A DNA stretch of 64,000 nucleotides from Gigaspora rosea (GCA_003550325.1 QKWP01000488.1:170374-234373); one strand, 5' to 3'. Positions 12,073 through 23,703 are shown, numbered from the stretch's first letter. The notes: generated by a model not told the origin, from the sequence alone. Numbers and translations: made by a program.

Positions 12073-12539
12073 CAATTACTTTGTTTTTAAAGAATTCTAA
12101 ATCCAAACTAATACTGAATTCATTCCCTCCCAATAACATCAACACAAAGAACTATATCTTATTCTCTATCATTTTAACAAGTACTCTGATCTATGTATAT
12201 TTATATAAAATTTAAGAAACTTTAAGAAAAAAAAATTTTTTTATTAAATTTTTTTAAACCTTAAATTTCTAAAATCAGTAGTTAAGTAATATTTACATAA
12301 CAGTCTTTCTCAATCTAACAGCTTAATGAATGAGTATAAAATCACAATTAACAATTCATCCTTCAATTGATTTTAATTGCTTTTATTATATAAATACAAT
12401 ATAACATCATCCATTTATCCAATATTTACTATTGTATAATATCCTTTACTTTAAACTAATAAGTTCATTAAAAACAAGATGACTAGATTTCGTAAAACAG
12501 GATATTTATTTAGAGCCAATATTTAATTTATTTAGATAG

Positions 12540-12810
12540 AAGTTTGCCAATGATATAAATAAGTAATTCAACTTCGTATAAAAATTTACCAAGATAATAA
12601 AATAATTCAACTTTCGTATAAAAATTTACCAATGACAAATGATATAAATAAGATAATAAAATAATTCAACTTCGTATAAAAATTTACCAATGATCAATGA
12701 TATAAATAAGATAATAAAATAATTCAGCTTCGTATAAAAATTTGTCAATGACCAATGATGTAAATAAGATAATAAAATAATTTAACTTTGTATAAAAAAT
12801 AATGAGACTA
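12540..12810. repeat. Tandem repeat, ~62-base unit, 4-5 copies
   Basis: Repeated core: TCAACTTCGTATAAAAATTT followed by ACCAATGA..., ATATAAATAAG and ATAATAAAATAAT. Later units are more similar to each other than to the first. The array ends about 350 bases beyond the 3-prime end of the minus-strand pseudokinase gene. Confidence 0.85.
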
Positions 12811-13155
12811 ACAAGAATGACTTATAAGAATATAATTAATATCTAACAAAATGTAAATCAAAATGATAAAACTGAATCATAGAAATCAGTGCGTAAAATA
12901 TATATAGTCTTACCTAAATCATTTATCAAGCTGTTCTTGTGATTTCGCGATACATATAAATAAAAATACATTAAATTGTATGCACTATGCAAATTCTTTT
13001 GTAATATATTTCCGGTCATTTAATTTGTGCAATTGAACCAAGATTTTTGCGTAAAGACCCTATTGATGCATTAAGTCTATAAGATAACAAAAAGTCATAT
13101 CAAAAAACTAAATCTCTTTGTGACTAAACATTTAGGCCGTTTGTGAATGATCAAA

Positions 13156-15293
13156 TTAGGCTTCTGGCAAATGGTAGATTGCATTGTAATTATTAAACTT
13201 TTGCTCGAATGCCTTCTTTCCATCCCTTTCGACACCGATTTCTCTGAAATAGCAATCTCCAACATTATTCATTCCTCTTGAATTACGCTCGAATAATACA
13301 AGATAAATTAAACCATAAATAAATTTTTCAATAATATTCATATAATAAGTTACTTTGCCAATATTATAAATTACTCTGTGCATCTCATCAAATTTTTTAT
13401 AATCAATAAATGGAAATTCATTTTGATAATAATAGCCAACTTGAGAAATTTCACACTGTTGATAATGACTGAATAATGCATTTTCATTCTTTTTAGCATC
13501 AGTACCATTGAGATAACAATAACGATTAGCAAGAGAAAAGATTCTGTCATGATAGTAATCAATAGGCTCATCAAAACTTATGGACTCCCTATACATGATA
13601 TTACCAAATAACCGCACGTTTGGATTCTTTTCATCCTCTTCAAAGGGCACTAGAGGAATAGGAATTTCATTTTGATAATAATAACCAACTTGAGAAATTT
13701 CACACTGTTGATAATGACTGAACGATGAATTTTCATTCTTTTTAACATCAGTACCATTGAGATAACAACTAAGATATCCAAGATCATCAAAATCACGATC
13801 CAATAACATCGCATTTGCTAATGATTTTCCGCCGTCTGATCCTATCCAATCACCATAAAAAGAAGTCCGCTGAATAAAATGCTCTTGAAAATATGGAGCA
13901 GTTGAAGATAATTCTGATTCTATCCAATTACTATTAAGATTCAAAGAAGTCAGCGTGGATGGTGGTTGAATTAAATCAGGCAGCCAAATAGTCGTCAGAC
14001 TGGTCGGTGATTGACTTTCTAATGATTTTCTCAATGATTTACTCGTATTTTCAGGTTCTTGTTCTAAAGAAAATTTATATAGACTTTCTCTCAATGATTT
14101 ACACGTATTTTTAAGTCTTTCTCTTAATACACGCATTTGTTCTATTTGTTTACACGTATTTTCAACTCTTTCTCTTAATACACGCATTTGTTCTATTTGT
14201 TCATTTAATAAGTTTGTTTCAGCATCCTCCTTTTCGAATGCGTCAGAATTCATGTGCCTTAGTACATCATTTAATTCGTCAATTTTGGGGCGTCGAGAAG
14301 GATCAGAATCCCAGCATTGGGTAATAAGATGTTCAACTGGTCCTGGTATATTTTTTGGGAGCACTGGTCTCAAGCCATTACAAATTCTAATAATTCCAAT
14401 GTTCAAATTATCGGGCGTAAGAATTTGATGGGGAGATAAACTTGTCATTATCTCATATAAAAGAATGCCAAAGGAGTATATGTCTGTTTGATAGGTAGTG
14501 TTTTTGGTGAGTAAAACTTCCGGCGCTACGTAAGAAAGACTTTCATCACGGTCATCAGCATAGCTTTTCCGATTGGGTTCATATACATGATCGGTACCCT
14601 TCTTCATCAAATGTGCTGCAATCATCATTTTTCCATCATGAACGAAAATATTTTGTGTATTCTGCAAATCGCAATTTTAATTAGAATTTAGTAATTATAT
14701 TTAGAAATGTTATAGGAACTTACGAGATCTCCGTGAATAATATTATGCTTATGTAAGAAAGAAAGACCTAAAGCTATTTCTCTGACAAAACGTAATTTAT
14801 CACTCCATTTGAGTTTCAATGAGTTACGTTTAAGATACTCATGCAAATTCCCATCATTAGCATATTGCAAAACCATATTATAATGCTGATTAGGATCTAT
14901 TTATTATACTGTAGTTTAATTTTTAAATTTTTACGAAAATATATTTAAACTTATTTAATATCAAAAATCATTCACCTTCAGCTAAACCATAAAATCGAAC
15001 AATATTAGGATGAAAACTGATTTTCTGTATTTTTCGAAGCTGTATATATTATATAAAATACCAAATCAAAAATGGTTTAATTATTATTAAAATAAATTCA
15101 TAATTTTAAATAATTTGAATGGCACCTCTTGTTCATAACAAACTTTTCTTCTTCTTTTAAGAACGACCGTTTCTCCAAAATCTTCCCAAAAAGCTTTATG
15201 AATGTTTCCATTGAGTACGTTTAGATCTGTAAATTGGCTATAATCGATGGTTCTGATTTCTTCGCTTGCAGTCGCGAATGCAACTTTAAACAT
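13156..15293 (-). CDS. TKL-type pseudokinase with coiled coil, LRR piece and Sel1-like repeats
   Basis: Four exons fit: 15293-15126, 15039-14976, 14896-14724 and 14661-13156, all GT-AG and in frame, giving 636 residues. An upstream in-frame ATG at 15383 would add 30 residues. I prefer 15293 because family members start close to the domain. Residues 10-270 are a TKL kinase fold (VVLK lysine, HPNIVRFYG, FLHKHNIIHGDL, YSFGILLYEI, CWDSDPSRRP). The glycine loop is lost, HRD is HGD, and the DFG position reads AAHL, so catalysis is unlikely and a scaffold role is possible. A duplicated 18-residue coiled-coil unit (QIEQMRVLRER) follows, then LRR-like TSLNLNSNW and GSDGGKSLANAM pieces about 40 residues apart. 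Three degenerate Sel1-like repeats close the protein. It lies head-to-head with the kinase at 15762. Confidence 0.75.
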
Positions 15294-15438
15294 GATTGCT
15301 ATGGTCCACGTATGTATGATCTTGATAACTATCCTTTTCCTGACGATAAACGAACTTTTTAAACGATACGCTGAGTTTAGCAATAAGCATTTTTTGAGAA
15401 TGAAAATTTATACGGGTTAATAGTTGTACCACCAATTA

Positions 15439-15650
15439 TAACTATATTTGGAGATTTTATCCATAATTCTTTGTTTAATTTTAATATATTTGGAGATTTT
15501 TCCATAATTCTTTGTTTAATAAATTCAGAGATTTTATCCATAATTCTTTGTTTAATTTTAACAATATATTTGGAGACTTTATCCATAATTCTTTGTTTAA
15601 TTTTAACAATATATTTGGAGACTTTATCCATAATTCTTTGTTTAATTTTT
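15439..15650. repeat. 45-base tandem repeat between two divergent kinase genes
   Basis: Five units share CCATAATTCTTTGTTTAAT and TATTTGGAGA. The last three are spaced exactly 45 bases (15541, 15586, 15631). The first two are shorter, diverged units. Because 45 is a multiple of three, the minus strand reads as a repetitive peptide (KIKQRIMDKVSKYIV), but no start context or domain supports translation. It lies in the shared upstream region of both genes. Confidence 0.85.
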
Positions 15651-15761
15651 AGGTCATGCAGTGCAATATAATTAGATATGTATATATATATTAAATTTAG
15701 GATATGGTATATAGAAATGTTATGAGCGATTGAAGAGTCGAGTAATTCTCTTCCCGAAGCT

Positions 15762-16814
15762 ATGTCGCTATCAAAAGAAGCTATAAAAAATTTTAATCTT
15801 TTCGATTATAAAGAGTTTGATAATATTATTAAGATCGATGAAGGAGAATTTGGAACCATATATAAAGCATATTGGAAAGATTGTGCAATGATTGTTGCTT
15901 TTAAAGTATTAAAAACTAATAGGACCTGCGAGATCATTCAGGAAGTAGGGATCCATTTTAAATGTAACCTTTATATTAATTCATTTTAATTGTAATTCAA
16001 ATTTAATAATATGTACAGTTGCTAATATTGCAAAAAGTTTGCCATTACCCAAATATTATCGAATTTTTTGGGTTTACTATAAGTCAGTAATCGTTATATT
16101 TATGTAATTTCTTCGTGATCATAATAATTTTAAAGCTAAACATAATATGAAAATAGATCCATCGAACGAAAATATTATAGTTCTGCAATTTGCCGAAAAT
16201 GGAAATTTAAGGGACTATTTACAATGTAATTTTCCAAGCCTCAAAGATGCAGATAAATTCCGTATCGCCAGAGAAATATCATTGGGGCTCGTCTTTTTAC
16301 ACAAAAATGACGTTATCCACCAGGATTTTGTAAGTTATTTATGTATAATTTGTTATATTGTATTATGGTGGATTACTTAATAAGATATAATTCATGAATG
16401 TTATAGAATACCAAAAATATATTAGTCCATGAAGGAAAAATGTTGATTGCTGACTTCGGTCTTTCTATCAATGATACAAATTCAGGCTCGGCTAATTGTG
16501 AAATTCATGGGACAGCAGCGTTTGTTGAGCCGCAGGCTCTGAAAGATTCTTCATATAAGTTGACAAAAAAATCAGATATATATGGTTTAGGAGTCATTCT
16601 TTGGGAAATTTCAAGCGGCAAGATGCCTTTCAAAAATGATTCTACAAAAACAATAATTTTTAATATAATGAAAGGAGTTAGAGAAATTCCTGTAGACAAT
16701 ATACCATTACGGTACATTGAACTCTATAGGAGATGCTGGCATGAAGATCCAGAAAAACGCCCGGATGCATTGGCTGTTTTAAAAGAATTGGATCAAATTA
16801 GATCAAATCATTAG
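15762..16814 (+). CDS. Compact TKL-type protein kinase, probably active
   Basis: Four exons fit: 15762-15944, 16019-16082, 16157-16329 and 16407-16814, all GT-AG with short introns of 74-77 bases, giving 275 residues. The protein is almost only a kinase domain. It shows the glycine loop (IDEGEFGTIYKAYW), VAFK with the ATP-anchoring lysine, HYPNIIEFFG, HQD in place of HRD but with the catalytic Asp, NTKNILV, an intact DFG, and VEPQ in place of APE. It ends in RRCWHEDPEKRPDALAVLKEL. It would transfer phosphate to Ser/Thr or Tyr on unknown substrates in the cytosol. No signal peptide or membrane segment is seen. Exons 2 and 3 are 64 and 173 bases, the same as in the genes at 13156 and 57429. HQD suggests altered but not necessarily absent activity. 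Confidence 0.85.
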
Positions 16815-16849
16815 AGCGACGGTTTCCCACATAGAATATTATTGACATG

Positions 16850-17025
16850 ATAATCGAAGGCACTTTATTTTTTTCATTTATTTATTATTTTTGATAATCG
16901 AAGGCACTTTATTTTTTTCATTTATTTATTTATTTTCGAAAGAACTTTATTTTTTTCATTTTTTTATTTTTTTTTTGATAATCGAAGGTACTTTATTTTT
17001 TTCATTTATTTATTTATTTTTTCAC
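16850..17025. repeat. Tandem repeat, ~44-base unit, four copies
   Basis: Unit: GATAATCGAAGGCACTTTA followed by TTTTTTTCATTTATTTATT. The third copy is shortened and starts TTTTCGAAAGAAC. It starts about 35 bases after the stop of the kinase, so it probably lies in the 3-prime untranslated or downstream region. The frame through it is not a gene. Confidence 0.85.
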
Positions 17026-18549
17026 ATACAGATATCATTGTTCGTATTCAATATAGGTAGTTCACTTCTATAGTTCTTTTTTTTTTGTTTTTTCCTTGGA
17101 ATATAAATCCAATAATCTATTGGTTCGGAGGACTACAATGATGGTCTTTTGCTTAAATTTCCTAGAGTTATTCCAAAGCAATAGATGTACTCGGTGAAAA
17201 AAAATTTATCCGGCAGAAAACACAAGTTTTGAAAAAAAAACCGTATGTTCTAAAGAAATCCAAATTACTTGCAAATTTTATAAATCCTCAATTTTTATTG
17301 GTTAGAATAAAGACCAAAAAAATCAGGCGACTTGGACTGTTACGGAATTTAATAAATTATGCAATTTTCCAAATGAATAAAATAATTTTTGCGTGTTCTT
17401 GTACTCAGGTCACCTGACGATGATCCAGGAGGTTCATCCGGAAAACACTTATCGTTGTTTTGCGAGTGATACAACCCAAAAAAAGATTGACCGAAATCGC
17501 TTCGGATTTTACAAAACTATTGCGGTGTTACGCCCAGAATTGGGAGAGCGATAGTTACACATGATAGATAAGCTTCGGGCATAGCGTAATTTACAAAGGA
17601 TGGATGGTTTATTAAGGATCTGGGTTTAATGATAAATAGTCATAAATGAGAGTGGTTAGTTGGTAATTAAAGAGTTGAAGTACGTTATTACTTTATTTAT
17701 TATGCAAAAAGCAGGGTGAGATGTTCTTTTTATTAGTTTAAGCATCGTATTATATATTTTAGCTTTGAGGAGTTCTATCCCCGTTCGAGGGCTATTCACC
17801 CTTGTTGAATCTGTAACCCTCGCTGAGGATTTTAACAGTTAAATCATCCAACTGCGTCACAATTATCTTTGCCTCGGATCCATCCCAAATGAGATATATT
17901 ATAAATAATAATGATAAATATGGTAAAACTAAAGTAGAATAAAAATGAAAATTTTAAGCATAACATCGGCTTATACGTGCCGTAACTAGTCTAGAATGAA
18001 CCGAAATAGTTTCGGCCTTTTCTTCAACTACTGTAATTTCTGATTATGAATTGATGAATGATTAAACCTATACGGATAAATGGCTTTATTTATTCATTTT
18101 CTTTCATAATGTACACAAATTAGTAGAGCGCAGGATTTCTAATATGATCCCAAAATAAATTATCGGGCCGGCATTACCATATCATCTGGTCGGCATTAAT
18201 ATAATATCTGGCCTGCATTAGCATATTTAGGCCAATTCCTAATTTAGTAATCGACATATATATGCGAACATGACACATTAGCGTATTATATTATTTAACC
18301 AATAATTGAAATGATACTAAATAAAGAAAAGGTGGTCTATATGTGTTGGGGTAAAACTAACAGGGAAATTCGAATCTCTTAATGACAATACTTAATATAT
18401 TTTATACAGATACGTATATTTCTATGTAGAATTTATTTATTTAAGTACTTCTTATTTATAATAAATAAATTTATAAGAAATAACTACTGTAATTTGAACA
18501 AGAAAATGGATTTTTAACAATAATATTTGCATGGTTTTTTATTAGGCAC
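17026..18549. other. Intergenic DNA with a short tandem repeat and LTR-like scraps
   Basis: No gene seen. Sequence at about 17400-17560 and 17760-17880 is richer in G and C than its surroundings and resembles old LTR-element debris. At 18165-18235 three ~25-base units share GGC(C/T)GGCATTA and ATATCTGG. A 62-codon frame at 17229-17417 lacks any recognisable domain. Confidence 0.45.
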
Positions 18550-19109
18550 TGTTACGGGGTGAATCGTAGGTTTATTAACTTATACAAGAAAATATAGAAT
18601 TTAAGTGATAAGGCAACTCGCCAGAGGCGTGACGTTGGTGATTTGGTATTAATTATATTTTAATTAATTTTATTAAAACGTTTATTAAGGGAAATTTATT
18701 AAAGGTAATTTAATTATAGGAATCCCGCAGGATAATGATTTAACAACAGCGAGATCTCACTGCTTTTATAACTTCCACTATCTTAAAGAATTCATGGGGC
18801 TTAGGAGTAATTAACTTAAAACAATTTAAGAAACTAATTCTAATGTAGGGGCTTATAATAATAATTACAGCATAAAAAGGCTTTGCTTCGCTCATTGTCA
18901 TATTTTATATTGCAGCCACTCTTGATTTTTCTGTTGTTTTGTACTAATAATATTCTTCGGATGTTTGAATTTCGCGTTTGATTGTTTATCTTATTCGGCC
19001 GACAAGCCTTTCCATGAGTGTAAACATTAGCCTCAATTGGGTGGCGTTTACTTCCTTTTATCACAAGTTTACTGTGCCCAATTTCGTAGATCTGTCTTTT
19101 GCCCATGAC
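18550..19109. mobile_element. LTR-like fossil, copy 1
   Basis: About 560 bases starting TGTTACGGGG, repeated at 22833-23390 in the same orientation with only scattered differences. The TG start, the length and a CCACCAAA-type purine/pyrimidine boundary before copy 2 suggest a retrotransposon LTR. The interval between the copies holds host-gene remnants, so the pair is not a simple complete element. High similarity implies fairly recent spread or gene conversion. It is treated as a broken or solo fossil of uncertain, possibly Ty3-like, family. Confidence 0.6.
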
Positions 19110-19194
19110 TTTCGCCCACGCTTATTTTATGCGTACCACGCATAAAAATTCAAATATAATGAGTTTTAATTCTTATTTCCAAAGTCCATTTTTT

Positions 19195-19510
19195 CGCAGT
19201 ACCTATTTTAGCATTCAGCCCCGCCGGTACCAGGCTATAGACGGGTTGGCCACCCTTCTTTTTGTGCATTTGGCGACTTATAGGCAGAGCACCTTTCTTT
19301 CTTATTTTACTATATTTAATTTAACTGAATTAAAGCTGTGAACTAATTGATTTTTGAATTACACTAATCAGGTCCAAATTTCGCGCAGTACTTATTTCGG
19401 TAGCTAACCCCGCCAGTACTAGGCTCGATACGCGACTTACAGGTTGAACACACCTCCAATTTTCACGTAGTACCTATTGCAGCATAAGCTCCGCCGGTAC
19501 CAGGCTATAT
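19195..19510. repeat. Three GC-rich units with CCGCCGGTACCAGGCTATA core
   Basis: Units near 19195, 19383 and 19463 share GCAGTACCTATTT..AGCAT, a CCCGCC.GTAC.AGGCT core and AGGCAGAG..ACCT. They lie just beyond LTR-like copy 1 and are absent after copy 2. They are probably internal or terminal repeats of the same decayed element. They stand out sharply in base composition. Confidence 0.65.
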
Positions 19511-19603
19511 ATACGAATTACAGGCAGAGTACCTTAAGTCAGTTTAATTTAATTCATTATCTTTATTAGTTCAAAGTTTTTAATACTTAAAAATTATCTT
19601 ATC

Positions 19604-19605
<2 letters not shown>

Positions 19606-19653
<48 letters not shown>

Positions 19654-19654
19654 N
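19606..19654. other. Poly(T) tract ending in a single N
   Basis: About 48 T followed by one N (19654). With the N at 4425 this is the second homopolymer-N junction in the window, so the assembly may be uncertain across it. A retroposed poly(A) tail on the minus strand is the alternative. Confidence 0.85.
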
Positions 19655-19805
19655 CAATGAATAGGTGAATGGTATCTATTACCTTCACTCATATCACAAA
19701 ACCACACTGGGGTATAGTTTCTCGTGACCCATCCCTTGAACTTCGAAGTAATTATTAGGAAGGCAATGCACTTCCCACGTTTTGCACAGTGGTTACTAAT
19801 TTTCA

Positions 19806-20945
19806 AATATTTTTGGCAAACTTTCCTTATGGATTTTGATCTTTGTATTGTTTTGCTAATTTATTATAGCATTTAGGATTTCCAAGCGCAAACTCTGGTT
19901 GCAATCCGTTGCAACAAGTTTCGTATCCACTAGTCATTTCTGACATACTAACTCCAAATCCACAAATAACAGCTGCATGTATAAAACGGTTGCTTACCTA
20001 GCAAACTTCTGATGCAACATATGGCATGACATTATAAATCCCATCTTGTATTTTGTTTGCTGATATTGTTAGTTCTAAATCAACAATATATGCACTATGC
20101 AAATTATCTTGTAAGATATTGCCGCTGTGAAGGTCTCGATGAATAAATCCATTAGAATGAATTACTTGAAGGTCGGAAGAAATTAAATGTAATAAATTGA
20201 GTTTATCTTTCCATAATAATCGTGATACTTCAGAAAGATTTTTACGTAATGAACCCATAATTGCATAGTCCAAAACAAGGACATAGTTCCTTTCATTATC
20301 TCTTGATATACAGACATTTAAAAAATAAGGTTTTTCCTTTCTAATTCACAATAAGCCTGCAACTCATTTAAAAAAACTTTGAATTCAATTTTGTGATTTA
20401 TGAATTGATTTAAATGCAACATTAAATTCCCACCGGGCATGATAGTTGCGAATCCCCCTTTTCCTATCTCAGTAATATTTTTAAATTCACTATAAGGAAT
20501 CCATGTTATTTGATACTTACTTTCAATTTTATTTCTTCCATCAGAACTACCCATTTCTGCAGACTTTATAAATATTCTATGGCTTTACGTTCATCCTTCA
20601 CAACCCCAATACCTTTTTCATAACAGCGTCAACATTATATGCTCCATTCGCAGAATTCATCTCTGCAGATTTTTGATAGTATTCGAAAGCCTTATATTTA
20701 ACCTCTTTAACTCCAATTCCTTTCGCATAACAATGACCAACATTATATATTCCGTCAGCATCACCCATCTCTGCTGATTTTTGATAATAGATAAAAGACT
20801 TATTTTTATCTTTTCAGACTCCAAATCCATAATAGTAAGAAATGGCAGCTTTCGAATTCCTATGGAATTACCTGCCTCAGCAGACTTCAGATAATATATA
20901 AATGCTTTATGCTTATCGATTTCGACTCCTGTTCTTCATATGTTT
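19806..20945 (-). pseudogene. Sel1-repeat protein kinase remnant
   Basis: Reading the minus strand from 20945 gives Sel1-type repeats: HKAFIYYLKSAEAGNSIG, then KSFIYYQKSAEMGDADGIYN, then KAFEYYQKSAEMNSANGAYN, then KSAEMGSSDGRNK. The last runs straight into a kinase start (ITWIPYSEFKNITEIGKGGFATI). The next piece (20273-19998) has FIHRDLHSGNIL and a DFG site altered to DLEL, and stops at PYVASEVC. A further piece near 19940-19830 matches the kinase C-lobe (GLQPEFALGNPKCYNKLAKQ). Frame changes separate the Sel1 units, the VAIK-lysine region is scrambled, and the activation-loop end is missing. It is therefore a pseudogene of a host Sel1-kinase fusion. The order is Sel1 first, kinase second. Confidence 0.7.
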
Positions 20946-20984
20946 AATCAATACATGCTTCCTTTTCAAGGATTTTTGACAAAA

Positions 20985-21310
20985 GTTCTGATGTTCATTC
21001 ATCATTTGTATCAACTTTTCCTTCTAGACCTGTGCTGTATAATCATCGTTCTTCTACCCATTTTGCTCCAATCCCATGCAATAGGATTGTATACACCAAC
21101 AATTTTTTCAATATTCTTAGAAGTTTAATTACTCTTTACAACCATAATAGTAATTTCTTTCAAATTGCACAAATTCCAAAATGATTCTCTATTAAACCCA
21201 TCCCTGCTTCCACGGAGAAGCAATTTAAATTCATAAGGATTATTTGTTGTGCTATATGCGGTTGTAGTTCTATCCCTCCATGATGTAATTTCAGCCGCTT
21301 TTATTTTAAT
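20985..21310 (-). pseudogene. TLDc domain remnant
   Basis: Minus-strand reading from 21300 gives AAEITSWRDRTTTAYSTT, NPYEFKLLLRGSRDGFNRES, FWNLCNLKEITIMVVKSN, an in-frame stop, then KIVGVYNPIAWDWSK. The last string and the LLLRGSRDGF motif are characteristic of the TLDc fold, found in oxidation-resistance (OXR1-like) proteins and in a large Glomeromycotina family often joined to BTB domains. The in-frame stop and lack of upstream domain show decay. It lies on the same strand immediately upstream of the Sel1-kinase remnant, so the two may once have been one gene or two neighbours. Confidence 0.7.
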
Positions 21311-21329
21311 TTCATTTTCGTAATTTCTT

Positions 21330-22832
21330 TTTTTTTTTTTTTTTATATAAGTAAACTTCTATTAATAAATTACCAAGATGAAGCCTAATAAGAAAAGACG
21401 ATTTTGAATAGAAGAGTGTAGAATTGATACGGATCCTTTGGAACTTTTGGTTTTGTGGAGCTAATACCGGATTTTTTAGATAAGTATCCTTTACTTGTTA
21501 ATGCGATTTCTTAAAAATTTATTCGAATAATTCAATCCTAATTTTCTCTTCGTAGGTTCTACTATAAGTTTTTACGACTCAATTCGGTGTCACGTGTCGC
21601 AAAATTTCGAGGTCGATCGAGTTTTGACTTTTCCGGGACGATCAATGTCGAATCACGGGTTTAGGGATAGAGAATTACGGATTGCAGCAATTTAATCCAA
21701 CAATAACACTGACTTGATGGAATGTAGAGTAAAGGAACGTTCGTTGGTATGACCGTTGGTGAAAAAAATCAGTGTCGAGTTATTGCGGATGCCAGGAAAA
21801 TGACCCTATTACTAAGAAGCTAGATTTTAAACGTCCGTAAGGTGGGACTTAGGAAACTTGAGTTATTGCACGAATATAATTTAGGGTATGTTCTGGATCC
21901 TATGGCATCGCACCAGGTAATGGACCAATAAATTATGTACAGTCTTCGAATTTATTCAATAATTATTATTAGTAATAACAAAAAGGCAAGGAATGAATAA
22001 ATCTTTATATTTATCCTAGTTTTTGAGTTTATGTGTCGATTTATATAACTAAGTTCGTTACTTTTGCTTTTTAGACTTTTCAATTACTGAAATAAAATTT
22101 TGTAACTAATTTGTTGGTGTATTTCCGTGCGCTTGATATTTAATATGCTGATAGATTTAATGTATTCTTCCTATTATCCGTTTATACTTTTACGTTCTTT
22201 AGATACAGTACGTCGATTAAGGTAATGTAATCAATATATTATTAGGTACTTTCGGACTTGGTACGTCGATCCAGGTGACTTAACCTCTTCAAGAATCGTT
22301 GGCGAAAAAGTAGTACGAATACTGTAGTATAATAAAACCCGAATTTAATTAAGCGATATGTTGATTTGTTCCGGGTCTCACGGTTCTTATATTATTGTCC
22401 GAAGGACACTCACAGGTAGAGCAATAGTACACCCGATGTCCGTGTGTTAGCAAATTCTGAATCCTGATTGGCTAGATCAGGTGTAACATAAAAAAAACAA
22501 TCAAAACAATAGTTATTGGCTAGATCAATATTTTATATTTGTCCTTCGGACTTTAAATGGTTCCCATTTTCCTAGTATAACTCTTTTTTATTTTAGGGTG
22601 CACGGGCTGAAAGGTTGAAATACAATCGTTAATAATATTAACGATCGGCACGTGATCAAGGATGAAATTGGATTAATGCGGAACAATGGTAGTGATTGAT
22701 TGTTTGATAAATCAGGTAATCAAAGGGGTTTAATCGATTGATATTTTTTAAAAAAATGATTAATTCGGTATTTCTTACTTCTAACTGAGTTATAAAATTT
22801 TATGAAGTCGGTATCTCACAGTCACCACCAAA
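21330..22832. other. Non-coding DNA with LTR-element character
   Basis: No gene seen. Composition at 21540-21900 and 22250-22700 is richer in G and C than the AT-rich background. The sequence just before 22833 (CAGTCACCACCAAA) is the sort of boundary seen before a retrotransposon LTR. It is plausibly the decayed interior of the element whose LTR-like end follows. No domain is recognisable. Confidence 0.35.
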
Positions 22833-23390
22833 TGTTACGGGGTGAATCGTAGGTTTATTAACTTATGTACAAAAATATACGGATTAGATGATTAGGCAAC
22901 TCGCCAGAGGCGTGACGTTGGTGATTTGGTATTAATTATATTTAATTAATTTTATTAAAACGATTTATTAAGGGAAATTTATTAAAGGTAATTTAATTAT
23001 AGGAATCCCGCAGGATAATGATTTAACAACAGCGAGATCTCACTGCTTTTATAACTTCCACTATCTTAAAGAATTCATGGGGCTTAGGAGTAATTAACTT
23101 AAAAGAATTTAAGAAACTAATTCTAACGTAGGGGCTTACAATAATAATTACAGCATAAAAAGGCTTTGCTTCGCTCATTGTCATATTTTATATTGCAGCC
23201 ACTCTTGATTTTTCTGTTGTTTTGTACTAATATTCTTCGGATGTTTGAATTTCGCGTTTGGTTGTTTATCTTATTTGGCCGACAAGCCTTTCCATGAGTG
23301 TAAACATTTAGCCTCAATTGGGTGGCGTTTACTTCCTTTTATCACAAGTTTACTGTGCCCAATTTCGTAGATCTGTCTTTTGCCCATGAC
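22833..23390. mobile_element. LTR-like fossil, copy 2
   Basis: Direct repeat of 18550-19109, starting TGTTACGGGG. Similarity ends abruptly at CCCATGAC in both copies, after which the flanks differ completely. The 4.28-kb spacing could fit a small element, but the host-gene remnants between argue for two separate insertions or a composite structure. Treated as a broken fossil. Confidence 0.6.
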
Positions 23391-23703
23391 AGCACAAAAA
23401 AAATTAAGAAACCTGTAGATTTGTGATTCTATCCTGCGCGGGATTTTTGGAGAAACCGCGATTTGCCCATCTCTACAAATTAGTCCACTAGGAAATTACA
23501 GAATTACCAACTTCGGATTCCACGTAATGTAAACCGAAAAAATAATTTATTTTTTGTAAAATCAAACTTTTTTCTAACGAATCGAGTACAGCATTTAGTC
23601 CGTTTGAAGTTAATTTTTCGGTTAACATCACCCCTCCCCCTTCCCTTTGATGTCCCCGGTAAAATAAACATGTAAAAAAAGGTAAAAATTAAAAATAACA
23701 AAA

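Noticed and set aside
12540-12810. CRISPR-like array
   Set aside because: Units are adjacent and degenerate without distinct spacers, the setting is a fungal nuclear genome with introns, and no cas genes are present.
15377-15671. Repetitive peptide frames between the two kinases
   Set aside because: The 45-base repeat is a multiple of three, so frames stay open by arithmetic. No start context or domain.
17229-17417. 62-codon plus-strand frame
   Set aside because: No domain, in a stretch resembling retroelement debris.
18840-19106. 88-codon minus-strand frame inside the LTR-like repeat
   Set aside because: The second copy carries length changes that alter the frame, so protein-level conservation is not supported. 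The repeat itself explains the similarity.
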